Source of the DNA: Mesorhizobium sp. 131-2-1
GTDB lineage: Bacteria; Pseudomonadota; Alphaproteobacteria; Rhizobiales; Rhizobiaceae
NCBI RefSeq assembly: GCF_016756535.1
Contig: NZ_AP023247.1
Span: 4,588,501 to 4,652,500, forward strand
Direction of reading: 5' to 3'
Length of the DNA stretch: 64,000 nucleotides
The notes beneath the pieces are model-generated. The model had not been told where the DNA came from, ran no database searches, and worked only from the letters and a program-made list of their open reading frames with translations. Numbering within the stretch: the stretch's first letter is position 1; each line of letters begins with the position of its first letter. Below, piece after piece: positions 1-7,562 of the stretch. The translations under genes and the position numbers were made by a program.

Positions 1-252
1 GCCTTTGCCCGCCTTCGGCTTGGCTGCCTTTGGCTTGGCGGCGGCCGGCTTTGCCGTCTTGGCGGCGGCGGCTTTGCTAGGCTTGGCGGCAGCCTTCTTC
101 GGCGCCGCCTTCTTCTTCGGCTTGGCGGCCTCACCATCGATCTCGGCCGTGGCCTGGTCCCAATGCTGCATGTCCGCGCCTTCAGGCCGGCCGGCCTGTT
201 CCCAGATCGCGTGTGCCCGCTGGCGAATGCGTTCCTGCCTGTCGTCCGTCAC
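1..252 (-). CDS. DUF2934 protein with Lys/Ala/Pro-rich tail (C-terminus cut by window edge)
   Basis: The protein starts at a GTG preceded by GGAGG with 5 bases of spacing. The first 45 residues carry the DUF2934 pattern (RIRQRAHAIWEQAGRPEG, then HWDQATAEID). After that comes a low-complexity tail of repeated KKAAPKK/AAKP units reminiscent of histone H1-like or DNA-binding tails. The tail runs off the left edge, so its length is unknown. DUF2934 is a small family common in rhizobia with no established biochemical role. A second member lies at 40492-40818 and shares the N-terminal motif but not the basic tail. Nucleic-acid binding by the tail is only an inference from composition. Confidence 0.8.
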   Translation of the reverse strand, partial: MTDDRQERIRQRAHAIWEQAGRPEGADMQHWDQATAEIDGEAAKPKKKAAPKKAAAKPSKAAAAKTAKPAAAKPKAAKPKAGKG

Positions 253-437
253 TGTTGCCTCCGTGCTGGGTCCAATCGGTGGGTCCAAATCCCCGGCAAA
301 GATTAGCCGAAATTTGAGCCGGCGTCTTGGGTGGAGAGCGAGACAGGTGCTCAGTTGACGAATGGGGCAGTCGAAGTCCTTCGCAACGAGTCGGTTGTAT
401 GAGATAATCGTGCCGCAGGCCGCATTTGAGGCGGCAG

Positions 438-650
438 ATGCCAACGCATGGCCACGGCGGAATATATGAACCCGCTGATCTGGACTTGATCCAGCGGGTG
501 TTCGACAAGCTGTGCGCCGAGCGCCGTCTCGCCCTGAAAGACAAGGAACAGAGGGAAGCGCTCGCGGAAGACGTCTTCAGCGTTTTCCAAATCGGTGTGA
601 CGGACGAAACGGAACTGTGGCGAGCGCTTTCGAAGCGTCGCAGGGCCTAG
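438..650 (+). CDS. small conserved-looking hypothetical protein
   Basis: A 70-residue protein with no recognisable catalytic motif. The ATG at 438 is chosen over an upstream in-frame TTG because GAGG lies 5 bases in front of it. The body is charged and predicted helical (LIQRVFDKLCAERRLAL, then EQREALAEDVFSVFQIG), ending in RRRA. It converges with the gene at 654-863, with only 3 bases between the two stops. It sits in the small stress-protein island, but I see no GGAAC-type promoter in front of it. Function unknown. Confidence 0.6.
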   Translation: MPTHGHGGIYEPADLDLIQRVFDKLCAERRLALKDKEQREALAEDVFSVFQIGVTDETELWRALSKRRRA

Positions 651-653
651 CTC

Positions 654-863
654 CTACTCGGCCAGGACGGCGACGCCCAGCAAGGCCGCCTTCTTGGTGA
701 TCAGGCCGGCGAGATCGGCATCCGAACGCTCGGTGCCGGTGCGCCGGCGCAGCTCGTCGATCGCATCCTTCATCGACAGCAATCCGGTACCCCGCTCGGC
801 CAGCAGCTTGTCGCAACAAGCCGCCACATTCTCTGAGTTTCGGGTCTCGACATGCGGCAACAT
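654..863 (-). CDS. small hypothetical protein
   Basis: A 69-residue protein. Start ATG at 863 is supported by AGGAG 7 bases upstream; longer in-frame starts lack such a site. The sequence is helical, with two Cys (AACCDKLL) and a central DELRRRTGTERSDADLAGL segment that could form a small helix-turn-helix-like bundle. This is visual only. No family recognised. Confidence 0.6.
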   Translation of the reverse strand: MLPHVETRNSENVAACCDKLLAERGTGLLSMKDAIDELRRRTGTERSDADLAGLITKKAALLGVAVLAE

Positions 864-971
864 GGACGTGCTCCTTTCCCACCCAAAACCCCTCGCCCCG
901 CCGCTTCGCCAGGGAAGCGGCGGGGCCGTCATGCTTAGCCGGATCCGGCCATCACTCGATGACCTAGGTTA

Positions 972-1271
972 TCACTCGATAACCTCGACAACCCGGCGCG
1001 TGCCGGGATCGACCAGCACTGTGTGGTCACCGACGACCGTGTATCTGTACTGGGTGTCGGGAACCTCCCGCAGCTCGACCGTATCAGGCAAGGTCGAGCC
1101 GACATTGAGCTCGACGCCCAGAAGGTTGATCGAGGCCAGCGGGTGCTTGTGAACGTATTCGCGGATGACGGTGCGCTGCTCGGGCGTCACGATCACTTGA
1201 TCCGCGACGGCCGCGCCGATGCCGGCAATCATCGCCAGGCCGGCGACAGCAGGAATAAGGGCGATTTTCAT
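972..1271 (-). CDS. DUF1236 exported protein, copy 1
   Basis: A 99-residue protein with a signal peptide (MKIALIPAVAGLAMIAGIGA, cleavage near residue 23 before DQVIV). The DUF1236 core follows: EQRTVIREYVHKHPLAS, then LPDTVELREVP, then the C-terminal VLVDPGTRRVVEVI strand pair. RBS GGAGG sits just upstream. DUF1236 proteins are small periplasmic or secreted proteins of rhizobia with unknown function. Copy 2 (4485-4784) is a full-length paralogue, and 5009-5800 carries the same domain after a repeat region. A GGAAC-N16-CGTT element lies 89-113 bases upstream (1360-1384), so general-stress expression is likely. Confidence 0.88.
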   Translation of the reverse strand: MKIALIPAVAGLAMIAGIGAAVADQVIVTPEQRTVIREYVHKHPLASINLLGVELNVGSTLPDTVELREVPDTQYRYTVVGDHTVLVDPGTRRVVEVIE

Positions 1272-1359
1272 GTCTGCCTCCTGTTGGTTGGTTGCGAGCG
1301 TCGCCGCCTCCGCGGCCTGCGGAAGCATGAGAGTTCGAATTGGCGGGCTCTCAAAGGCA

Positions 1360-1384
1360 AACGCCGCGGCATGGCTCTTGTTCC
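1360..1384 (-). promoter_or_regulatory. RpoE2/EcfG-type general stress promoter
   Basis: On the minus strand GGAAC is followed by exactly 16 bases and CGTT. This matches the known alphaproteobacterial EcfG/RpoE2 consensus. It faces the DUF1236 gene starting at 1271. Confidence 0.7.
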
Positions 1385-1470
1385 GCTGGCGGGCACGAAT
1401 TGATCCATGCCGGAACCCTGCCGCCATGCGCCGCATTGAAGGCGAATGATTCACAAGCGGAGGCGCGAAA

Positions 1471-1800
1471 ATGATTGAGGACATGCCATTCGACCCGCCG
1501 GTCGCCATCGCCGTTGGCGCCGGCTTCAGGCGCGACATCGCATCGCTGGCGCAAATGCAGAATTTCCTGAAGGAATGGCCGCTGGCCGAGAACGACGCGC
1601 TCCACGCCAAGGCGCTCGGCGCCTGCGAGGCGGCACGAGCCGGAGACGCAACCCTGGCGCAGACACGGCGCGCCTTCATGGCCTTCGCCAGGGCGGCCGG
1701 CATCATCTGGACAGGCATCGATCCGGTGACGACGCTGCGCCGGGCCAGGGTCAGGACGATGCGCGCCACGCACGCCGGGCGCGACCGACACCCGCGCTGA
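1471..1800 (+). CDS. DUF982 domain protein
   Basis: A 109-residue protein. RBS GGAGG lies 8 bases before the ATG. The DUF982 pattern is clear: FDPPVAIAVGAGFRRDIAS, a FLKEWPL segment, HAKALGACEAARAG and a helix RRAFMAFARAAG. DUF982 is a rhizobial small-protein family without known activity, often present in many copies. A weak GGAAC-N19-TT sequence begins at 1412. The last 20 residues (RARVRTMRATHAGRDRHPR) are basic and extend past the usual domain. Convergent with 1810-2127. Confidence 0.85.
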   Translation: MIEDMPFDPPVAIAVGAGFRRDIASLAQMQNFLKEWPLAENDALHAKALGACEAARAGDATLAQTRRAFMAFARAAGIIWTGIDPVTTLRRARVRTMRATHAGRDRHPR

Positions 1801-1809
1801 CCTTCATCG

Positions 1810-2127
1810 CTATTGCTTGGGCTGCGGCGGCAACTCGCCTGGCCTGATCACCGGCATGTTGCCTTGCTCGGGCGCCGGCTGGGCCATGCCCTGGTCGCCG
1901 GTCGGCGGCGGCTGCAGCACACCGCCGCAAGGTTTGAGCTTGCCGGTGAGTCCATTGTCCGTGCCGGTGTCGGCGGCCGGCTTCTGGTCGGCACTGCCTG
2001 GCACTTGCGGCTCGGCCTGGCATGGGCCGGCGGGCGCCTGCGTCTGGTCGTTGCTGTCCTGAGCGGCCGTCGGACCGGCCAGCGCCATGACCAGAAGCGC
2101 GCATGGCGCAAAGGCGAAAGGTCTCAT
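1810..2127 (-). CDS. exported Pro/Gln-rich hypothetical protein
   Basis: A 105-residue protein. The N-terminus is a signal peptide (MRPFAFAPCALLVMALAGPT, Ala-Ala-Gln cleavage site near residue 23). The mature part is low complexity, rich in Pro, Gln and Gly, with two Cys (GPCQAEPQ and KPCGGV) that might pair. RBS GGAG precedes the ATG. No family assigned; probably periplasmic and disordered. Confidence 0.65.
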   Translation of the reverse strand: MRPFAFAPCALLVMALAGPTAAQDSNDQTQAPAGPCQAEPQVPGSADQKPAADTGTDNGLTGKLKPCGGVLQPPPTGDQGMAQPAPEQGNMPVIRPGELPPQPKQ

Positions 2128-2220
2128 GGTCTGGCTCCTTTCCTTGTCCGGAAAAGGATGCGGGCGCCGATTGGTTCCCTGGCGCCGGCCGGGCGCCCCC
2201 TCTCCGGCGAGGGCGTCGCG

Positions 2221-2245
2221 GGAACCGGGGGCCAGGCCGCGAGTT
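2221..2245 (+). promoter_or_regulatory. candidate general stress promoter
   Basis: GGAAC, 17 bases, then GTT. This fits the looser RpoE2 rule GGAAC-N18-TT but lacks the C of CGTT. It lies 46 bases before the ATG at 2292. Confidence 0.4.
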
Positions 2246-2291
2246 CAAATCCTGAGACCGGAGTTTCAGTGGCGAGCCAAAGGAGGCAGTC

Positions 2292-2615
2292 ATGGGACCA
2301 CGCAAGAAACCGAATGACGAGGTCGAGCCGTCAGTGGCCGGCGACAAGGCCCAGGCGCCAAACGACGAGGTCGAGGCGCCCTCACCCAGCCAGCAGGATT
2401 GGGACGCGATCAAGGGCGCCAGGATCCTGCCGGACGGCGCCCTACCGCAAGAGGAAGTGCCGGGAACCACCGGCATCGAGAAGGCGGGCGCCCTGCCGGA
2501 AGAGGACGACGACAATCCCTACCAGGAGAGCGACGAGGCCTTGCCCGACGATGCCGAAGAAGCGGCCATCGCGCGCGATCCGGCAAGACGCGGCGGACCT
2601 TTCGACGAGGTGTGA
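2292..2615 (+). CDS. acidic, probably disordered hypothetical protein
   Basis: A 107-residue protein that is strongly acidic, with many Asp, Glu and Pro. It contains two similar KKPNDEVE/QAPNDEVE segments in the first 30 residues and a second pair around ARILPDGALPQEE and KAGALPEEDDD. These look like internal duplications. RBS GGAGG precedes the ATG by 5 bases. No hydrophobic segment, so cytoplasmic. Composition resembles small hydrophilin or stress proteins; this is inference only. A candidate stress promoter is at 2221-2245. Confidence 0.7.
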   Translation: MGPRKKPNDEVEPSVAGDKAQAPNDEVEAPSPSQQDWDAIKGARILPDGALPQEEVPGTTGIEKAGALPEEDDDNPYQESDEALPDDAEEAAIARDPARRGGPFDEV

Positions 2616-2754
2616 GGCCGACGCTGGCAGGCGCGCGGATACCCTGCCGAGAGCGAGGCAGATGTCTGTTTGGCTAGTAGGGTGTCAATCTAACGAGCCA
2701 AATCGGAAATGGCGGTCCGGTCCTCGCCAGGACGCTATCGCTTGGCCCATGGGC

Positions 2755-2779
2755 GGAACATTAGAACTCTCTAACAGTT
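2755..2779 (+). promoter_or_regulatory. candidate general stress promoter
   Basis: GGAAC, 17 bases, then GTT. The spacer contains AGAACT and ends near AGTTCT, so an inverted repeat overlaps the element. It is 31 bases upstream of the short ORF at 2811. Confidence 0.4.
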
Positions 2780-2810
2780 CTATCTTGGTGCGTTTTCCAA
2801 GAGTTGAACA

Positions 2811-2942
2811 ATGGCCGTGTCGGCGTTTGATTTCGTCTTTTTTTCCGGCCTGACGGGCGACGATCTGTTAGGTGGATTCGTCTCGCTACTGGCGTGCCTG
2901 GTGCTTTTCAACGTTATGGCGGAGGACCGCCCAAATCGGTAG
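2811..2942 (+). CDS. possible 43-residue membrane microprotein
   Basis: A short reading frame encoding 43 residues. The segment DLLGGFVSLLACLVLFNVMA (residues 18-37) could be one transmembrane helix, followed by a charged tail (EDRPNR). Only a weak AAGAG lies upstream of the ATG. The GGAAC-N17-GTT element just upstream makes expression plausible. It may also be chance. Confidence 0.35.
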   Translation: MAVSAFDFVFFSGLTGDDLLGGFVSLLACLVLFNVMAEDRPNR

Positions 2943-3271
2943 CCCGCAGGCTGCGGCTCGGTGAGATTCTCGCAAGATGGCTCGAGAACAAAGTTCGCCT
3001 CCTGTCGTTGGAAATGCCGGCCGGATTGTCCCCATTCACGGGCAACCGTTCCGTCCAGGAACGCGCCTGCGTGGCTCCGAAGGCTAAGACGCGGCCGGCG
3101 ACCCAATGGGTCAAGCCGGGGCTGATCGGCGTGTGAAGCACCTCCGCAGTGCGGAGGATCTGCGCTATGCCTCGCTACAGGATTTCCGCGACCGGACGAA
3201 AAAGCCTTGTCAGCAAAGAGCGGCTCGAAACAAAAGTTAGTTTCAGCGGTTCCTCTTCATTGGAGGAACCT
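2943..3271. other. gene-free stretch
   Basis: No reading frame with a ribosome binding site, no strong hairpin with a T-run and no RNA gene is visible. A longer in-frame extension of the next gene (to 3149) exists but lacks an RBS. Confidence 0.5.
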
Positions 3272-3448
3272 ATGTGGCCGACAATCAACGATGGGGATGA
3301 GCACCAGGCCCCCCTAAAACTGTTGGCCGATCGACTGGCGAGGGAGACTGGTATCAGCGAGGATGAAGCCGAGCGGCTGATCAAGCTGATAGGGACTGAT
3401 TGGAACTCGCTGCTTCGCGAGGCCAAGTTCCTGAAAGGTCGACACTAG
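3272..3448 (+). CDS. DUF3606-like small protein
   Basis: A 58-residue protein. The ATG at 3272 is set by GGAGG 6 bases upstream. The C-terminal 40 residues (LADRLARETGISEDEAERLI, then GTDWNSLLREAKFLK) follow the pattern of DUF3606-type small helical proteins. They are similar to the last 40 residues of 40492-40818 (MRAGISGDEAQELIDRLGND). This repeated TGIS/AGIS-x-DEA-x-x-LI-x-x-(I/L)G motif therefore occurs in both small-protein islands. Function unknown. Confidence 0.65.
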   Translation: MWPTINDGDEHQAPLKLLADRLARETGISEDEAERLIKLIGTDWNSLLREAKFLKGRH

Positions 3449-3478
3449 AGGTGTCGCCAGAGGTGTCGCCGCCGAGCG

Positions 3479-3895
3479 CTAACCGATCCGCCTGATGCGG
3501 CCCTTTTCGAGGTGAAATACTCCGTTGTTGCCGCCTTGCTTCTCAAAGTCGGTTTGTAACTCATCCCAGGTGCCAAGGTATTTTCCGCAATCATCGCAAA
3601 AAATCGGCGTGTCTGGACCGGCATCCTCGGGAATTCTCAGCCTGATGGTCAAGCAGTATGGGCATTCCAGCTTGTGATCGAGATATTTCGGGGGCTTCCG
3701 CTCCGGATGCCCTGACTTCCGCGCGATCCATTCCACGAAGTCAGGATCGACGGTCTCAAAGCCGGTGAAATCGCGGACCATCTGCGCGGCGAATTCGCGC
3801 CATTGGCTTTCTGGAATCTTCCCTTGAATGATCGCCCGGCGAAAAGCACTTCGCAGAATTTCGCTGTCGCTTGCCGAGACCTTGTCGCGTGGCAT
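3479..3895 (-). CDS. small protein with IPE-x-QW domain plus zinc ribbon
   Basis: 138 residues from the ATG at 3895; a TTG 15 codons upstream is possible. Residues about 10-45 (ILRSAFRRAIIQGKIPESQW, then FAAQMVRDFTG) match closely the whole of the 64-residue protein at 44122-44316. The second half has CPYC and CDDC pairs about 25 residues apart, a likely zinc ribbon, separated by RLRIPEDAGPDTPIF. A nucleic-acid or protein adaptor role is possible, but there is no established function. The two-domain form next to a one-domain paralogue 40 kb away is notable. Confidence 0.7.
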   Translation of the reverse strand: MPRDKVSASDSEILRSAFRRAIIQGKIPESQWREFAAQMVRDFTGFETVDPDFVEWIARKSGHPERKPPKYLDHKLECPYCLTIRLRIPEDAGPDTPIFCDDCGKYLGTWDELQTDFEKQGGNNGVFHLEKGRIRRIG

Positions 3896-4047
3896 TGTCG
3901 TGATCCCGCACAGATAGGCGGAAGCACTGCCAGCTTCCAAGCGCCCGCATGCCCCTATTCGATACGGGCGGCTTGGGAATTATACGCCGCACTGCGAATT
4001 TCGCGAGTCCTGCAAAAATTGGCCCGACACGCAGCCGCCGGCGGCGC

Positions 4048-4269
4048 TCAGTTCGGCGCGCCGTCGCCCACCGTCTCGGCAACGAAGGAGGCCGCGATCA
4101 GGTCGTCGGCGTCGATGCTTAGGGAGCCGTCGGCGCCTCCCATGATGGCGACGACCTTCTGGAAAGTCTTCATCTCATGTTCGGTAATGCGGGCGTTTCG
4201 CATCCTGGCCCGCAGGTCGGCGACACGCATCCCCAATGCCAGGGATGTTCCGATTTCACGTTTCGACAT
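4048..4269 (-). CDS. small hypothetical protein under stress promoter
   Basis: A 73-residue protein, start ATG 4269 with a GGAGGGAG tract upstream. The first half is basic (MSKREIGTSLALGMRVADLR). The C-terminal part has an acidic DGSLSIDADDLIA stretch that superficially resembles an EF-hand loop, but the spacing is not convincing. A perfect GGAAC-N16-CGTT lies 107 bases upstream. Confidence 0.6.
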   Translation of the reverse strand: MSKREIGTSLALGMRVADLRARMRNARITEHEMKTFQKVVAIMGGADGSLSIDADDLIAASFVAETVGDGAPN

Positions 4270-4375
4270 AACAGTTATGCTCCCTCCCCCAACCCGTTTC
4301 TTCTTCGCCGGTCGCTTGATTCGTTGCCCTGCTGAGTACTGCCTACTAATGAGGCAGCACAAAGTCAGACGCGGC

Positions 4376-4400
4376 AACGCACGGCGAGAGGGAAGGTTCC
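4376..4400 (-). promoter_or_regulatory. RpoE2/EcfG-type general stress promoter
   Basis: GGAAC-N16-CGTT on the minus strand, directed at the gene starting at 4269. Confidence 0.7.
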
Positions 4401-4484
4401 TGCATATATCTGCATATAATGGTCACGAAATAATACCGGGTGGCCCGCCCACCGCTCCGGCAAGCGGCGGACTGCCTTTTCAGG

Positions 4485-4784
4485 TTACTGGATGATCTTC
4501 ACGATTTTGCGAGTTCCCGGATCGACAAGCACGGTCTGGTTGTCGACGACCACGTAACGGTATTTCACGTTGGGAACTTCGCGCAGCTCTACCGTATCGG
4601 GAAGTGCGGTGCCGACATTGAGCTCAACGCCAGGAAGCTTGACCGAAGCCAGCGGCTGCTTGTGCACATATTCCCGGATGATGGTTTCCTGCTGGGGTTC
4701 GATGATGACATCCTGAGCGGCCGCGGCGCCCATGCCGGCGAGCAGCAGCAGGCCTGCGGCGGCTGTCTTGAGATGCAGTCTCAT
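4485..4784 (-). CDS. DUF1236 exported protein, copy 2
   Basis: A 99-residue protein, the same length as copy 1 (972-1271) and alignable along its whole length. Signal peptide MRLHLKTAAAGLLLLAGMGA with cleavage near residue 23, then EQ-type helix ETIIREYVHKQPLAS, LPDTVELREVP and VLVDPGTRKIVKII. RBS GGAGAC precedes the ATG. It is divergent from the third DUF1236 gene (5009). Each side of the 224-base divergent region has its own GGAAC element, so the pair is probably co-induced under stress. Location: periplasm; function unknown. Confidence 0.88.
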   Translation of the reverse strand: MRLHLKTAAAGLLLLAGMGAAAAQDVIIEPQQETIIREYVHKQPLASVKLPGVELNVGTALPDTVELREVPNVKYRYVVVDNQTVLVDPGTRKIVKIIQ

Positions 4785-4861
4785 GATGGTCTCCTGTCTT
4801 GACCGGCGACCTCTTCCACCACGCGCAAAATGCCGTCCGCAGCCGGGCCGCCTCGGTCGTT

Positions 4862-4886
4862 AACGTCACGGCACTGGGCTTGTTCC
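4862..4886 (-). promoter_or_regulatory. RpoE2/EcfG-type general stress promoter
   Basis: GGAAC-N16-CGTT on the minus strand, 78 bases upstream of the DUF1236 gene starting at 4784. Confidence 0.72.
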
Positions 4887-4946
4887 GGGCATTTTTTTGA
4901 CTTCGTGGCCGAGCCGACTTGCTTTGAAAGGCGGCCGATTTGCTTC

Positions 4947-4971
4947 GGAACAAAGGTCCCGAGTGAGGGTT
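4947..4971 (+). promoter_or_regulatory. candidate general stress promoter
   Basis: GGAAC-N17-GTT on the plus strand, 37 bases before the ATG at 5009. It is the divergent partner of the element at 4862-4886. Confidence 0.5.
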
Positions 4972-5008
4972 ACCCCAACGAAGGGACTACACTTCGAGGA
5001 GAGTTCTC

Positions 5009-5800
5009 ATGAAACAGATTCTGATCACCAGCATGCTCGCGCTCGGTGTCGGTTGCGGCGCCGCGATGGCCCAGGCACAGGCGCCGGCCGAGGTCCAGCC
5101 AAGCGGTGACGCCAATTGTGTCGCCGGCGCTGCCGACTGCCAGAAGGGCGGCAATGCCGGTGAGCAAGCCCAGGGCAAGGCCAAGATGAAGACCGAGGAA
5201 CAGGCGCAGGGCAAAGCCAAGGTGAAGACCGACGAACAGGCGCAAGGCAAGGCCGGCGCAACCACCGAGGAACAGGCCCAGGGCAAGCCGAAGTTGAAGA
5301 CGGATGAGCAGGCGCAGGGCAAGGCCGGCACCGCCACCGAGGAGCAGGCCCAGGGCAAGGCAAAGGCGAAGACCGAGGAACAGGCTCAGGGCAAGGCCGG
5401 CACCGCCACCGAGCAACAGGCCCAGGGCAAGCCGAAGCTGAAGACGGATGAGCAGGCGCAGGGCAAGGCCGGCGCCACCACCGAGGAGCAGGCCCAGGGC
5501 AAGACCTCGACCCAGACCGACCAGGGCTCGACCGCATCGATCACCAATGTGACGGTCGAACAGAAGACCGAGATCACCAATGTGATCCGGGAGACGAACG
5601 TCTCGCCGGTCGCCAGGGTCGATTTCGACATCTCCGTCGGCGTCGAAGTGCCCCGGCACAAGGTGCGGCTGCATCGCCTGCCGGCGCGCATCGTCAAGAT
5701 CGTTCCAGCCTACGAAGCCTACGAATATTTCGTGCTGGCCGACGGCAGGATCGTGATCGTCGATCCGGACACGCTGAAGATCGTCATCATCCTGACCTGA
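5009..5800 (+). CDS. DUF1236 protein with ten 12-residue QAQGK repeats
   Basis: A 263-residue protein. Signal peptide at 1-22 (ends AMAQAQ). Cys37 and Cys44 lie in a short linker. Residues 51-170 hold ten tandem 12-mers built on EQAQGK, alternating Lys-rich (KAKMKT, PKLKT) and neutral (AGATT, AGTAT) spacers. Residues about 180-263 are a DUF1236 domain (FDISVGVEVPRHKVRLHRLP, then IVDPDTLKIVIIL). The repeat region is hydrophilic and likely extended, perhaps spanning or binding the cell wall; this is inference. The DNA repeat is near-perfect at 36 bases per unit, so copy number may vary between strains. Strong RBS GAGGAGAG upstream. Confidence 0.88.
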   Translation: MKQILITSMLALGVGCGAAMAQAQAPAEVQPSGDANCVAGAADCQKGGNAGEQAQGKAKMKTEEQAQGKAKVKTDEQAQGKAGATTEEQAQGKPKLKTDEQAQGKAGTATEEQAQGKAKAKTEEQAQGKAGTATEQQAQGKPKLKTDEQAQGKAGATTEEQAQGKTSTQTDQGSTASITNVTVEQKTEITNVIRETNVSPVARVDFDISVGVEVPRHKVRLHRLPARIVKIVPAYEAYEYFVLADGRIVIVDPDTLKIVIILT

Positions 5801-5825
5801 CGCGCGTTCACGAGGCCGCGTCACC

Positions 5826-5857
5826 AGGCCCGCCGCGCCCTATGGCATGGCGGGCCT
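5826..5857 (+). terminator. hairpin after DUF1236 repeat gene
   Basis: A 9-base perfect stem (AGGCCCGCC with GGCGGGCCT) and 14-base loop, 25 bases after the stop, followed by only two T. Likely a weak intrinsic terminator. Confidence 0.45.
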
Positions 5858-5981
5858 TCCCGTTCGCGGTGCCCAGGAAACGGACACAGACGCCGCCGCC
5901 GGCGCGACGTTAATCCGGCGGCAATCCTTTCATATTAGCGTAGCCGAATATTTCGGGGATTGCTGAGGGGGTCAGCGGCCG

Positions 5982-6983
5982 ATGGCGATGGTATTACGTA
6001 GCGCGGCTGGCGCATTGGAAGCAGACGTGCCGGCAAACCGGGGCACGGCGGACCTTGCCGAAGCGATCGGCCGGATGGCGCAGTTGATGGAGCATTCGCG
6101 CGAGCGGATCCGGCTGCTGGAGGCGGTGATCGAGAATTTCCCCGGCGGCGTCTCGCTGTTCGACCAGGACCTCAACATGGTCGTCTGCAACCAGCGGCAA
6201 CGGACCCTCCTCGACTATCCGGACGACCTCTTCGCCAATGGCTATCCGTCGATGGAGATGCTGTTTCGCTTCAACGCCGAGCGCGGCGAATACGGGCCGG
6301 GCGAAGTCGAGCTGCATGTCGCGCGCCGGCTGGCGCTGGTCAAGCAGCGCGAGGCGCATGTCTATGAGCGGACCCGTCCGAACGGAACCATTGTCGAGGT
6401 GCGCGGCATGCCGATCGAGGGCGGTGGCTTCGTCACCACCTATTTCGACGTCACCGAGCAGCGCCGCGACCAGGCGACGATCGCTCATATGGCGCATCAC
6501 GACGCGCTGACCGACCTGCCCAACCGCATGCTGTTTTCCGACCGGCTGCACAGCGCGGTGGCGCTTGCCAGGCGGGGGGCGCTGATGGCCGTGCACTATC
6601 TCGACCTCGACAAGTTCAAGCCGGTCAATGACGGTTTCGGCCACAAGGCCGGCGACAGGCTGCTGGTCGACGTGGCCGCCCGGCTGCGCGGCACGGTGCG
6701 CGACCACGATACGGTGGCGCGGCTTGGCGGTGACGAATTCGCCATCGTCCAGACTGGCATCGCCGAAAGGGCCGATGCGGCGGCGCTTGCCTCGCGGATC
6801 ATCGATCGCTTCCGCGAACCCTTCACGGTCGCCGGCGAGCCGCTGGTCCTCGGCCTCAGCGTCGGCATCGCGCTGGCCCCCGGCGATGGCGTGAGCAGCG
6901 ACGAGCTGCTGCAGAAAGCCGACATGGCGCTCTACCGCAGCAAGTCAGGCGGGCGCGGAACATTCCATTTCTTCGAGGCCTGA
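5982..6983 (+). CDS. PAS-GGDEF diguanylate cyclase
   Basis: 333 residues, no transmembrane segment, so cytosolic. Residues about 38-160 form a PAS-like sensor (LLEAVIENFPGGVSLFDQDL, ending YFDVTEQRRDQ). Residues about 165-330 are a GGDEF domain with the intact GGDEF signature near residue 250. An RDHD motif (RxxD inhibitory I-site) lies exactly five residues before it, so the enzyme should make cyclic di-GMP and be product-inhibited. No EAL domain. The start is uncertain between ATG 5982 and ATG 5988. Single-gene unit. Confidence 0.92.
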   Translation: MAMVLRSAAGALEADVPANRGTADLAEAIGRMAQLMEHSRERIRLLEAVIENFPGGVSLFDQDLNMVVCNQRQRTLLDYPDDLFANGYPSMEMLFRFNAERGEYGPGEVELHVARRLALVKQREAHVYERTRPNGTIVEVRGMPIEGGGFVTTYFDVTEQRRDQATIAHMAHHDALTDLPNRMLFSDRLHSAVALARRGALMAVHYLDLDKFKPVNDGFGHKAGDRLLVDVAARLRGTVRDHDTVARLGGDEFAIVQTGIAERADAAALASRIIDRFREPFTVAGEPLVLGLSVGIALAPGDGVSSDELLQKADMALYRSKSGGRGTFHFFEA

Positions 6984-7215
6984 GGTCCCTGGGGCCGACG
7001 GCAAAACTGGCTTCCCCAAACATTCGCAAGTGCTAATATGATTGCGCGCGGAGAGAACACCCAATCTCCGCGTGGAGCGCCGGCCGAGTCTCCATAAAGC
7101 TGCCTCGGCCGGCACTCCTCCTCGCGTGCCGCCTCGATGGCACGATCTCGTCGGGAGAAACAACGGCCGCGGCGGAGACGCTTCCGCACGCCCCCGACCG
7201 CAATGGGAGGAAATC

Positions 7216-7512
7216 ATGTCGCATTACGTTATACTCGTGAACTTCACCGAGCAGGGCGCCAAATCCATCAAGGACACGGTGAAACGTGCGGAGAAATTCA
7301 AGGCGATGGCCGCCGAGAGCGGAGTGAAGGTGAACTCGTTGCTGTGGACGCTCGGCCAGCACGATGTGGTGGCGGCCGTCGAGGCCAATGACGACATCGC
7401 CGCAACGGCCCTCAGCCTCTCCGTGGCGTCGCTCGGCAATGTGCGCACGCAGACGTTGAAGGCCTTCGACGCCGCCGACATGGCGAAGATCCTCGGAAAG
7501 ATGGTGGTCTGA
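7216..7512 (+). CDS. GYD domain protein
   Basis: A 98-residue protein with a strong RBS (GGGAGG) 6 bases before the ATG. The fold pattern is ferredoxin-like: MSHYVILVNFTEQGAKSIKD, then WTLGQHDVVAAVEANDDIAA and a C-terminal helix MAKILGKMV. GYD proteins are small cytosolic proteins of unknown role, structurally related to signalling ferredoxin-like domains. Full length for the family. Longer in-frame starts upstream to 7042 lack an RBS. Confidence 0.88.
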   Translation: MSHYVILVNFTEQGAKSIKDTVKRAEKFKAMAAESGVKVNSLLWTLGQHDVVAAVEANDDIAATALSLSVASLGNVRTQTLKAFDAADMAKILGKMVV

Positions 7513-7562
7513 CCGCAAGCAGCCCGGCGCGAGGCGACACGCCGGGCATGCCCCCGGGGGCA

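Noticed and set aside
4048..4269. EF-hand calcium site in DGSLSIDADDLIA
   Set aside because: The Asp/Ser spacing does not fit the 12-residue loop and there is only one such segment.
4970..5824. 284-codon minus-strand frame opposite the QAQGK repeat gene
   Set aside because: Leu/Gly repeats are the mirror of the coding repeats; the plus frame has a signal peptide, RBS and DUF1236 domain.
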